Below, one piece after another: positions 57,274-64,000 of a stretch of DNA of 64,000 bases. Location: the NCBI RefSeq assembly GCF_000191065.1, contig NZ_GL872282.1, forward strand, positions 1,264,198-1,328,197, read 5' to 3'. Numbering within the stretch: position 1 is the first letter of the stretch; the number at the start of each line of letters is the position of its first letter. The translations under genes and the position numbers were made by a program. The DNA comes from Prevotella multiformis DSM 16608 (lineage in GTDB: Bacteria; Bacteroidota; Bacteroidia; Bacteroidales; Bacteroidaceae). The notes under the pieces were generated by a model. The model had not been told where the DNA came from and did not search any database. It saw only the letters and a program-made list of their open reading frames with translations.

Positions 57274-57921
57274 TTATAATTTGCTGTTCTTCATCAGCTT
57301 GGGACATATAGCATCAAACGGGCAGTGCTCGCAATCAGGCTTAGCACTCTTGCAGACATACCGGCCATGCAGCAGTATCCAGTGATGAGCATCCGACACT
57401 TCCTCCGTCGGGATGTTCTTCATCAGATAGTCTTCCACCTTGCGGGGTGTGTCTGCTGTTGACGGAACCAGTCCCAGCCGATGGCTGACACGGTAGACGT
57501 GCGTGTCGACGGCCAGGGTCGGCTTGCCGAACCACACGGCCTGTATGACGTTCGCCGTCTTGCGGCCTACCCCCGGCAGCATCGTAAGTGCAATGGGGTC
57601 AGACGGCACTTCGCCGCCGAACTGCTCTACCAGCATCTTCGACATTTCCACCAGATGTTTTGCTTTCGCATTCGGATAGGACACGCTCTTCACATACCCG
57701 AACACCTCTTCGGCCGTTGCCTTGGCCATCGTCTTTGCATCCGGGTAATGGCGGAACAGTTCCGGGGTAATGGCGTTGATGCGCTTGTCCGTACACTGTG
57801 CGGACAGCAGCGTGGCGCAGAGCAGCTGGAATGCCGAGCCGAACATCAGCTCGGTTGACACGTGTCCGGTGTGTTTGCGGAAGTAATCCAAGACATAAGT
57901 ATATCGTTCTTTCCTTGTCAT
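57274..57921 (-). CDS. nth: Endonuclease III
   Basis: A 215-residue base-excision glycosylase/AP lyase for oxidised pyrimidines. The helix-hairpin-helix LPGVGRKTANVIQ holds the catalytic Lys region (~115-127), and VDTHVYRVSHRLGL holds the catalytic Asp. The [4Fe-4S] cluster Cys pattern C-x6-C-x2-C-x5-C is in CKSAKPDCEHCPFDAIC. MTRKERYTYVLDYF matches family starts, so a 16-codon upstream extension is dropped. It starts 49 bp after the peptidase E stop. Confidence 0.96.
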   Translation of the reverse strand: MTRKERYTYVLDYFRKHTGHVSTELMFGSAFQLLCATLLSAQCTDKRINAITPELFRHYPDAKTMAKATAEEVFGYVKSVSYPNAKAKHLVEMSKMLVEQFGGEVPSDPIALTMLPGVGRKTANVIQAVWFGKPTLAVDTHVYRVSHRLGLVPSTADTPRKVEDYLMKNIPTEEVSDAHHWILLHGRYVCKSAKPDCEHCPFDAICPKLMKNSKL

Positions 57922-57970
57922 CTTTCTTTTATTGTATAGGGCTGTGGCTATGCCTCCCCGCCCGATCAAC

Positions 57971-58591
57971 TTATTTTGCTTCTTTTATCACGACACTGTC
58001 TCCCACAACGGCAATGGCCTGTCGGTTTGTGATGATCTTCAAGGGCAGGTGGCTGTTCTTGTGGACGACTCTCCGTGCAGCCTCCTCAAAAGGAAAGCTG
58101 TCGAAATGTACGACAGGATAGAAGCTGACGATGCCGAGACCGCGGAAGTCCGTGAAGCCCGGTGTCAGCGCAAGATGGTCGTCCATGTCCTTGGCATATT
58201 CTATGTCGGGGGCAAGAATCATCGCTCCGGCTGATTCCCCGATGTACGTTTTTCCTTTCCCCACCTGTTCTGTGATGTATCTGTCGGCACCTGTCCTCCT
58301 CAATTCCTGCATGAGGAAAAATGTGTTACCCCCTGAGACGTAGATGCAGTCACAGTCGTTCAGTACTTCTTCCGTCTTGTTCCTGCTGCATTGAGAGATT
58401 TCCAGCTCCTTGACGATAAGTCCGAGAGCGTCAAGTGCCGCCCTGCCGTCCTCCACGTATCGTGTGTATTCCTCATGGATGCTTGCGGTAGGGATGAATG
58501 CTACTGTCTTTCCTTTCAGCGGAATGGCGACAGACTCGGACAGGACCGAAGCCACATCCGCAAAAGACGAGCATAAAAAGATTCTCTTCAT
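57971..58591 (-). CDS. Peptidase E (S51, Asp-dipeptidase-like)
   Basis: A 206-residue serine peptidase of family S51, which cleaves after N-terminal Asp. The nucleophile elbow is GESAGAMIL and the oxyanion motif YVSGGNTFFLM. His near PVVHFDSFP completes the site. Cytoplasmic. A -7 element TAACTTTG at 58720-58713 (minus) lies upstream and the divergent small membrane gene starts beyond it. Confidence 0.92.
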   Translation of the reverse strand: MKRIFLCSSFADVASVLSESVAIPLKGKTVAFIPTASIHEEYTRYVEDGRAALDALGLIVKELEISQCSRNKTEEVLNDCDCIYVSGGNTFFLMQELRRTGADRYITEQVGKGKTYIGESAGAMILAPDIEYAKDMDDHLALTPGFTDFRGLGIVSFYPVVHFDSFPFEEAARRVVHKNSHLPLKIITNRQAIAVVGDSVVIKEAK

Positions 58592-58712
58592 TGGCGTATT
58601 ATGTTTTAGTGCTTCCTTATCGTTGATGCAGCGAAGAGCCTGGACAAGGAGTAAAGCACAGTACCATGCACAGGAATGATATTACTTTGCATACCTTTCG
58701 TGTCTGATGGTG

Positions 58713-58720
58713 CAAAGTTA
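58713..58720 (-). promoter_or_regulatory. -7 element of peptidase E
   Basis: Minus strand TAACTTTG; no clear -33. About 120 bp from the ATG, so a long leader or an extra promoter is possible. Confidence 0.45.
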
Positions 58721-58738
58721 CTGAAAACCTAAAGATTA

Positions 58739-58770
58739 TTTGGTTTTTTCCGAAACTTAATGTACTTTTG
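58739..58770 (+). promoter_or_regulatory. Promoter of the 73-residue membrane protein
   Basis: TTTG (58739-58742), 20-bp spacer, TACTTTTG (58763-58770), 26 bp before the ATG. Full consensus. Confidence 0.85.
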
Positions 58771-58796
58771 CATCAGAAAATTAAATCAAATCAATT

Positions 58797-59018
58797 ATGA
58801 CAACTCCAATGATAGGACTGATTGCACTGCTCGTCATCGCACTGGTCGGGTGGGCAATCGCAGAGCAGAAAAGCAAAAGCGTAACATTCGTTCACTCAGA
58901 GGCGGAAGCTGAAGGGGAAGAGGAAATGAAAGAGGCTTACGAAGCCAATGGCAACAAAGAGCTGAACCTCAAAGACCTTCTTGCGCACAACAGCACCAAA
59001 GGTTACAAGGCTATTTAG
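58797..59018 (+). CDS. Small single-span membrane protein of unknown function
   Basis: A 73-residue protein: MTTPMIGLIALLVIALVGWAIA is one membrane helix with a short outside end, followed by a strongly acidic cytoplasmic or periplasmic segment (SEAEAEGEEEMKEAYEANG). No relative is recognised. It is a complete, self-contained unit with a full promoter 26 bp upstream and a strong terminator 22 bp downstream, so it is very probably expressed. Confidence 0.8.
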   Translation: MTTPMIGLIALLVIALVGWAIAEQKSKSVTFVHSEAEAEGEEEMKEAYEANGNKELNLKDLLAHNSTKGYKAI

Positions 59019-59040
59019 AACCAGACGGTTACAAGTATAG

Positions 59041-59085
59041 ATGGACGGGAGCCATGCGGTCGCATGATTCCCGTCCATTTTCTTT
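59041..59085 (+). terminator. Terminator of the small membrane gene
   Basis: ATGGACGGGA (59041-59050) pairs with TCCCGTCCAT (59069-59078), with an inner CATGCG/CGCATG, then a T-rich tail. Confidence 0.9.
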
Positions 59086-59199
59086 TTCTTCCGTTAAATG
59101 TGTAGATGTCTGTCATGTAGTGCATCTTACCTGACGGAAGAGCTTTTTGTTCTTCTGTTAAATGTGTGGATGCTTTTCGTGTTGCTTTAACGGAAGAGC
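59086..59199. repeat. Two tandem stem-loop repeats (TTCTTCCGTTAAATG)
   Basis: TTCTTCCGTTAAATGTG at 59086 recurs with one change at 59150. Each is followed 45-55 nt later by CGGAAGAGC. In unit 1, TCTTCCGT pairs with ACGGAAGA (59134-59141). In unit 2, TCTTCTGTTAAA pairs with 59186-59197 with one G-U. The same core occurs at 31423, left of the other dispersed element. These repeats directly adjoin element copy 2. Confidence 0.7.
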
Positions 59200-59612
59200 C
59201 GAAGTGATTCATTCAACAGAAACATAGCCAAGGCCGTCAACTGGCTATTCTATCCTCCTCCGATATAGGATCCTTCTCATTTTAATACGTTGGAAATACA
59301 GATAAGATTTTGAAAAACCATTACATAATTTCAAACAAATCATCTGCAAATATAAAAGGAACGTGTAAAAAGCAGGATTGTAACCGGCCGTCAATCAGAT
59401 GGTTATAAAGCCGTTCGTAAAAGGTGCTTAATTGGACTTCAAAAGGGCGTTAGTAACACGCTAAAGGAGCGTCTGTTGCAAGTCAATCAGGCATCTTTTA
59501 GAAGCCAGAAGAGCATGTGTCAGCTTTGAACTGCATAAAAATGTTTACAGACACCGATGATATGGGAATGAGTTGTCTGTGGAAGACGGAAAGGCATACT
59601 AATGGACAGACA
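59196..59612. repeat. Dispersed ~430-bp element, copy 2 (inverted)
   Basis: Inverted copy of 31550-31986. It contains a 22-bp array at ~59401-59511 (units at 59401, 59423, 59445 and 59466) and the conserved promoter-like block. The 1465-bp gap (59019-60483) also holds the terminator, the stem-loop repeats, a small RNA unit at 60037-60159, and a stem CTTCAGA/TCTGAAG plus GTCT/AGAC at 60222-60270. Between 59613 and 60036 I see nothing I can name. Confidence 0.8.
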
Positions 59613-60036
59613 TCGTATCAATTTGTCTTTTCTGCATTTTATCTTGTAGTTCATCCTCTTCTGTAAGGTTCTGTTCTGACAGGGTTCTGTGATGTACCCG
59701 ACTGCCGCAGGGGTTTCACGGACGAGGCGGACGGTGCCCGGGAAGCGGGCGGATTCATTCCGACCGTATAAATTCATCCGGGTCTTACGGATGGAAAAGG
59801 GCTTGAAAAGCCTTGGACGCTTTGTTTGTCTACCATTCATCAAACTGTCCGTCTGCGGAGGCACTCCGAGGGAAGAACAGCTGTCTTCCACAGAGGTACA
59901 AATGGTGCAGAGATAAAGGCGGCTCAGATTCGTCAGGAAAAGAAACGCAGTGAAGAGCGGGAGCATGTGTTGTGTTTCCCTTTTTTGCAGACAGGTAGGT
60001 AGTCTCTTTATAATCAGTTTTGGATCCGGTTGAAAC

Positions 60037-60121
60037 AAAAAAGCGATGACCTTCTCAGGTGACCGCTCTTTATCTAATAGGTATTAGCCATTTAAAAGGT
60101 AAAAGATTGTTTTCAGGATAA
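60037..60121 (-). ncRNA. Candidate small RNA, ~85 nt
   Basis: A minus-strand transcript predicted from the promoter at 60128-60159 would start near 60121 and end at a hairpin AGCGGTCACCT/AGGTCATCGCT (60067-60042, one mismatch, one G-U) followed by a T-run (60042-60037). A second perfect hairpin CTAATA-CC-TATTAG lies upstream (60087-60074). The only short frame is ATG-GCT-AAT-ACC-TAT-TAG (five codons), so a leader peptide is an alternative. No longer gene fits inside the unit. Confidence 0.6.
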
Positions 60122-60127
60122 CAGTTG

Positions 60128-60159
60128 CAAATATAGAGCTTTTTCTGTTTACCTGCAAA
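60128..60159 (-). promoter_or_regulatory. Promoter of the candidate small RNA
   Basis: Minus strand: TTTG (60159-60156), 20-bp spacer, TATATTTG (60135-60128). A full consensus promoter with no gene downstream except the short unit above. Confidence 0.8.
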
Positions 60160-60483
60160 CTTTTTGTACGTTTTTTTGTATGGAAATTGCATGTGTGCGG
60201 ACACGTTTCCGACATGGGAGGCTTCAGATCGTCTGCTGAGTGACAAATCGATCAAAAAGACCGTCTGAAGTGACGCTCCCGGCAGACAGGGTACGGCCTT
60301 GCTGTCTGGGTAGATGCAGGTTGGATCCATCCCCTTTCCCGGAAAGACAGGAGGCCGCACAGTGTGCTTCACCGCTTTCCTTCTTGAGAACAGGCGACGG
60401 CTCTGTCGGGATTCAGAGGGACTGATGGAGGTCGTCGACTTCATGCGATGCCTTCTGCAGACGCTTCCGCATTGTAAGCGGCA

Positions 60484-61149
60484 TCAGTCTCTCAGGGTTT
60501 CCAGCCGGGGAACAGTAAGGATGCTTCTGCCCATTGACAGCAGACCTTCACGTTGCAGCTGGTGGAGCATGCGGGAAACATTGATCCGGCTCTGGTGCAG
60601 TTCATGGGCAAGATCTTCCATCCTTATTCTCAGTATTTTGCGTCCGGCCTGTGTCATGCAGCGGTGACGGAGGAATGTGATGAACTGCTGTCGGATGTCG
60701 TCAGACGGTTTCTGCCAGGGGATGCGTTCCATGCGCTGTGCCTGCATCGAGAGACTGTTGAGAAAGTTCAGACGGAAGATCAGGTAGCTGTCGAGGAGAC
60801 GCAGCACCTCCGGCTTGGCCAGGGAAAGCAGACTGCAGTCGGTCTGTGCCGTGACATCCTTGGTGTAATACTGCATGAGACCGAACAGGTGTTCCGGCTG
60901 GATGACGGCCGGTGCCTTCAGTTCTTCTTCAATGCAGTAGCGGTAGCTGTCGGCATAGCTGGCGACCTGCAGCACCCCGCTCATCAGGAAAAAGAGGCAG
61001 TCACACTTCTCGTCTTTCCTTATGAGCGGCCTGCTGGCTGGCAGCTTGTGGAAACCGAACTTCGTTTGCTCAATGATGTCGGACAGCTCATCCGTGCTGA
61101 TTCCGATGAAGAGCGGCAGTTCGAGGAGTTTGTTATAGAGTTGGAGCAT
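60484..61149 (-). CDS. Crp/Fnr-family transcriptional regulator
   Basis: A 221-residue regulator. The N-terminal cyclic-nucleotide-binding-like barrel covers ~1-130 (MSGVLQVASYADSYRY) but no obvious cAMP-binding Arg-Ser pair is visible. The C-terminal helix-turn-helix reads RMEDLAHELHQSRINVSRMLHQLQREG (~175-201). There is no Cys cluster like that of Fnr. It is the last gene of the apbE operon (3 bp after apbE), so it may respond to envelope redox or flavin state, but that is inference. Confidence 0.9.
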   Translation of the reverse strand: MLQLYNKLLELPLFIGISTDELSDIIEQTKFGFHKLPASRPLIRKDEKCDCLFFLMSGVLQVASYADSYRYCIEEELKAPAVIQPEHLFGLMQYYTKDVTAQTDCSLLSLAKPEVLRLLDSYLIFRLNFLNSLSMQAQRMERIPWQKPSDDIRQQFITFLRHRCMTQAGRKILRIRMEDLAHELHQSRINVSRMLHQLQREGLLSMGRSILTVPRLETLRD

Positions 61150-61152
61150 TCC

Positions 61153-62169
61153 TTATTCCACTACTTTACCTTTCATCGACGGACTGTACCATACCCTCAG
61201 GTTTCCTTTTGCATCCGAATAGATGAAATAAGCCATCAGCTCCGGATGGCGTTCGAGCACTCTGCGTGCCTTCTCAATGCCCATCACCATGAATGAGGTG
61301 GCATAGGCGTCGGCCGTGGCACAGTTCTTGGCCAGGACGGTGGCGGAGAGCAGGGAATGCTGTACAGGGTATCCGGTCTTCGGATCGATGGTGTGGGCGT
61401 ATTTCTTCCCTCCTTTGTAGTAGAAGTTGCGGTAGTTGCCGCTTGTCGCCATGGCCTTGTCGGTGACATTGAGTACGGTCTCAAATTCCTGATTCGTGTT
61501 CAGCGTGTCGTCAGTCGGCTTCGTCACGCCGATCTTCCAGGGCATCCGCTGTTCGCTGTTGCCTTTCGTGACGATCTCTCCGCCAATCTCTACCATGAAG
61601 TTTTCTATGCCGTTGCGGCGCAGAAGACGTGCCACGGCATCCGAACCATATCCCTTGGCAATGGCAGAACAGTCGAGCATCGTGCGCCGGTCCTGTTTCC
61701 GGATGGTATTGCCGACGAGTTTCACCTTCTCATATCCCACCATCCGGCGCAGGCTGTCTATCTTCTCCTTGGACGGCCGTTGCCCTGTCTTGAAGCCGAA
61801 GCCCCAGAGGTTGACCATCGGCGCGACCGTTATGTCGAAGGCGCCGCCGGTATCCTCGGACACCTCTTCCGCCAGTGTGAAGACTTCACTGAACATCTCG
61901 TTTATCTTGACCGGCCTGTTCCGGTTGATCTGTGAAATCATCGAGTTGGGGTCGAAGGTCGAAAAGGTCTCGTTGACTTTCTTCAGTTCGGCATCAATCT
62001 GCGGCTGCAGATCCTCGTTGCTCTGATATGTGATGTGGTAGACTGTCCCGAAGATGAAGCCTGTGTTATGCTGGTAAGGCATTGCATGCTGGCAATGGAC
62101 AATGGCGACTGATCCGATAAGCAGTACAAGCAGGAAAGGTATCTGCCAATATAATTTTTTCTTGTTCAT
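61153..62169 (-). CDS. apbE: FAD:protein FMN transferase
   Basis: A 338-residue ApbE that attaches FMN to Thr of exported flavoproteins such as NqrB/C or RnfG. The N-terminal hydrophobic segment ends LIGSVAIVHC and may be a lipobox. Motifs include GAFDITVAPMVNLWGFG, DCSAIAKGYGSDAV, TIDPKTGYPV and ADAYATSFMVMG. It overlaps the preceding DUF6048-type gene by 4 bp, so they are co-transcribed. Confidence 0.95.
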   Translation of the reverse strand: MNKKKLYWQIPFLLVLLIGSVAIVHCQHAMPYQHNTGFIFGTVYHITYQSNEDLQPQIDAELKKVNETFSTFDPNSMISQINRNRPVKINEMFSEVFTLAEEVSEDTGGAFDITVAPMVNLWGFGFKTGQRPSKEKIDSLRRMVGYEKVKLVGNTIRKQDRRTMLDCSAIAKGYGSDAVARLLRRNGIENFMVEIGGEIVTKGNSEQRMPWKIGVTKPTDDTLNTNQEFETVLNVTDKAMATSGNYRNFYYKGGKKYAHTIDPKTGYPVQHSLLSATVLAKNCATADAYATSFMVMGIEKARRVLERHPELMAYFIYSDAKGNLRVWYSPSMKGKVVE

Positions 62170-62867
62170 ATTTCGAAGAGGATGTTGAAAGTTGCTCCCA
62201 GTCGCGACGAACCTCCCCGGCCGTAGCCCGGCACGTACCAGGGCTCGCCGATTTCACCTGTCTTATGCGACAGTCTGAACTTGTAGCGTACCGTCCAGCC
62301 CATGTGTATCGGCCCCCATATCTTTGCATCCACACCGCCGGCGACTTCCGCCCACAGCTGGCTGCCCTTGCTGCCGACGGCTCCGTAGGCTGCCTGTGTG
62401 CCCCAGATGGGATCGGCAATGCCCGGACTGTAAATGTCATATTGAAAGGAGGAGTAGCCTACTCTTCCCCCGACCAGGAAGCGGTAGGCATCGTGCTTGT
62501 CCTTGAGCATGTTGAAGTCGCAGCCTATCCGGAAATAAGGGGCACTTGTCTTGAATCCGGTCCCGGTTGTTTCATCGGTCTTGTCGGCCTGTCCCGCACC
62601 TGCCTCGACGACGGGAAAATACCTGTCCTTTATGTTGATGCGCAGCAAGGCTTCATACTGTCCGTAGGATGCAAGCGAACGCATGACCGGCCCGACGGCA
62701 TCGGTGCCTACTGCCATACCCCGGAAGAAGCCGACAGCGTCTTCTTTCCTCTCCGGTGCGGATGGTCTGTGCTGTGCATGGACGGCAGAGACCGGCAGCA
62801 GGGACAGCAGGCTAAGGATTAGTGAAGCGGATAAGGATGTTCTCTTTCGTACCATCATCGTCGACAT
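62166..62867 (-). CDS. DUF6048-type outer-membrane protein
   Basis: A 233-residue exported protein. The signal peptide ends PVSAVHAQ near residue 31. The body has the strand pattern of a small beta barrel (YFRIGCDFNMLK, YRFLVGGRVGYSSFQYDIY) and ends LGATFNILFEI. I assign it to the DUF6048 group by recall of the pattern. It overlaps the upstream lipoprotein gene by up to 56 bp; M4 or M5 would shorten this. No function known. Confidence 0.7.
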   Translation of the reverse strand: MSTMMVRKRTSLSASLILSLLSLLPVSAVHAQHRPSAPERKEDAVGFFRGMAVGTDAVGPVMRSLASYGQYEALLRINIKDRYFPVVEAGAGQADKTDETTGTGFKTSAPYFRIGCDFNMLKDKHDAYRFLVGGRVGYSSFQYDIYSPGIADPIWGTQAAYGAVGSKGSQLWAEVAGGVDAKIWGPIHMGWTVRYKFRLSHKTGEIGEPWYVPGYGRGGSSRLGATFNILFEI

Positions 62868-63315
62868 TAGGATTACTGATTTCTATCTGACTGATGCGTG
62901 TCCCCTTGGCCGTGACAGAAGTGAGCTTATGGAAGAAGACAGGCGAGCAGTCCACACTCTCAAAATGGCTCATGTTCGTCTTCGATACGGTCACGGTGTC
63001 GACCGTCGTCACGCCGGTCTTGCTTGTGAAGACAAAGCGCAGACGGTCGGTGTCGCCGCTGTAACTCATCGGCAGACTGAATTTCGTCGTTTTGACCATG
63101 CGGTTCAGCAGTACCGTGTCGGATCTGTTCTCACGGATGGCCGATACCGTGAGTGTATCTTGCAGCGTGTCGCCTTGGACAACATAATTCGCCAGCACGC
63201 CATTCGTCACGGAGCAGTCGATGTCGGAGCAGGAACTGATCCAGCCCATTCCTGTCACGAGGAGCGAAAGCAGGATGCCTCTCTTTGCAATGTTTCCGAT
63301 CAGTTGGTTATTCAT
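62812..63315 (-). CDS. DUF6452-type lipoprotein
   Basis: A 167-residue predicted lipoprotein with lipobox GMGWISSC (Cys ~29). The chain is beta-rich with CSDIDCSVTNGVLANY early and VDCSPVFFHK later. It resembles the DUF6452 family by pattern recall. It is coupled by overlap to the DUF6048-type gene, so the two are likely envelope partners. No function known. Confidence 0.7.
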   Translation of the reverse strand: MNNQLIGNIAKRGILLSLLVTGMGWISSCSDIDCSVTNGVLANYVVQGDTLQDTLTVSAIRENRSDTVLLNRMVKTTKFSLPMSYSGDTDRLRFVFTSKTGVTTVDTVTVSKTNMSHFESVDCSPVFFHKLTSVTAKGTRISQIEISNPNVDDDGTKENILIRFTNP

Positions 63316-63450
63316 TCCCTGTTGTTTTCTTTTGTCCGAAGCCGGAGCGGATGCCTTGTCAGTCTGTCGTAGAGGTTGTCCGACGGGCTGACGGAAGTAC
63401 TTGTCCTTGCCGGATCGGACGGTATTACATTCCCCTGCGAGGAATCATTC

Positions 63451-64000
63451 CTACATCTCTTTTTCTATCTGATAGTCGTTCCTGCGCGGGTTGCCCCGGC
63501 TGATGAGGTCGCCGATAAATCCTGCGAGGAAAAGCTGCGTTCCCAAGATCATTGCAGCGAGTGCGATGAAGAAGGACGCATGGTTGGAAAGCAGGTCACC
63601 GTAGACATCATGGGCAAGCATCACGCATTTCTCCACGATCAGCCAGAAGAATGCGATTAGTCCGATGAAGAACGTGAACGACCCCATCAGGCCGAAGACG
63701 TGCATGGGCTTTTTGCCAAAGTTGGTGAGAAACCAGAGCGTCAGAAGGTCAAGATAGCCATTGAAGAAACGGTTGATGCCGAATTTGGATTTACCGTACT
63801 TGCGCGCCTGGTGGTGTACCACCTTCTCGCCGATGCGTGCGAAACCGGCTTCCTTGGCGAGATAGGGAATGTAACGGTGCATCTCTCCGTAGACTTCGAT
63901 GTTCTTGACCACGTCGCGCCGGTATGCCTTCAGGCCGCAGTTGAAGTCGTGCAGGTTGTGTACGCCGCTGATCTTGCGCGCCGTCGCATTAAACAGCTTC
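63451..64000 (-). CDS. GT2-family membrane glycosyltransferase, C-terminal part
   Basis: The last ~183 residues of a glycosyltransferase; the frame runs off the right end of the window. NLHDFNCGLKAYRRDVV is the end of the GT2 catalytic domain, followed by GEMHRYIPYLA and then two C-terminal membrane helices (MHVFGLMGSFTFFIGLIAFF and ASFFIALAAMILG). This is the polyprenol-phosphate sugar transferase (DPM1/ArnC-like) architecture, which builds lipid-linked sugars for envelope glycans. A 135-bp gap separates it from the lipoprotein gene. Confidence 0.9.
   Translation of the reverse strand, partial: KLFNATARKISGVHNLHDFNCGLKAYRRDVVKNIEVYGEMHRYIPYLAKEAGFARIGEKVVHHQARKYGKSKFGINRFFNGYLDLLTLWFLTNFGKKPMHVFGLMGSFTFFIGLIAFFWLIVEKCVMLAHDVYGDLLSNHASFFIALAAMILGTQLFLAGFIGDLISRGNPRRNDYQIEKEM

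Noticed and set aside
59520-60038. A minus-strand frame of 172 codons
   Set aside because: It starts next to the small-RNA terminator and runs through noncoding DNA into the dispersed element; composition and content look noncoding.
1-64000. tRNA or rRNA genes
   Set aside because: I looked through the gaps for T-loop and cloverleaf patterns and saw none. A tRNAscan-SE run would settle this.

Overview
The window looks like a chromosomal segment from a Prevotella-like member of the Bacteroidales. The evidence is a SusC/SusD pair, an LpxC-FabZ fusion, a split pyrB/pyrI pair, a DksA-like gene beside lspA, and many promoters of the Bacteroidetes type (TTTG, 19-20 bp, TAnnTTTG) in place of sigma-70 boxes. 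Most of the sequence is moderately GC-rich. One stretch, about 31.4-36.9 kb, is clearly AT-rich and carries broken genes. The genus is inference; the order is well supported.

Layout. 1-4.3 kb: end of a SusC transporter gene, a SusD lipoprotein, a FAS1-like lipoprotein and a small lipoprotein. 4.5-8.7 kb: an exported thioredoxin-fold protein and a large M16 metalloprotease, abutting. 9.0-19.7 kb, minus strand: a Pif1-like helicase with a small anchored protein, a class A PBP, miaA, then the lipid A genes lpxA, lpxC-fabZ and lpxD, and an HD phosphohydrolase. 20.2-26.0 kb, plus strand: a DUF3943 outer-membrane protein, pheT and a YebC-family gene. 26.6-31.4 kb: a second class A PBP (minus), pyrB and pyrI (plus), and an uncharacterised gene (minus).

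31.4-36.9 kb is a decayed accessory island. It holds a C39-peptidase peptide exporter cut off inside its membrane domain, an intact outer-membrane receptor, the C-terminal SPASM end of a radical-SAM peptide maturase joined directly to the first ~50 codons of a ketoacyl-ACP synthase, and a TetR regulator with a clear palindromic operator. I read this as the scar of a ribosomally made peptide (RiPP) export cluster and a ketosynthase cluster fused by deletion.

37.2-46.7 kb, minus strand: C69 dipeptidase, M23 peptidase, DUF4296 lipoprotein, lspA, DksA-like protein and ileS. 48.2-57.9 kb: a Fur-family regulator, flavin reductase, FAD oxidoreductase, thrA, fhs, a DUF2461 gene and nth. 58.0-64.0 kb: peptidase E, a 73-residue membrane protein, a probable small RNA, a Crp-family regulator with apbE and two envelope proteins, and the end of a membrane glycosyltransferase.

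The most unusual content lies between genes. Several intergenic gaps carry degenerate arrays with a period of about 22 bp, and the consensus differs from array to array. One family (TTG N5 CAA per unit) occurs four times, twice inside a ~430-bp dispersed element present in inverted orientation at about 31.55-31.99 and 59.19-59.61 kb. One element edge coincides with the truncated exporter. A separate ~62-bp hairpin repeat occurs at 47.27 and 54.19 kb. A short minus-strand transcription unit at 60.04-60.16 kb has a full promoter, two hairpins and a terminator but no gene. All percentages and alignments here are by eye.
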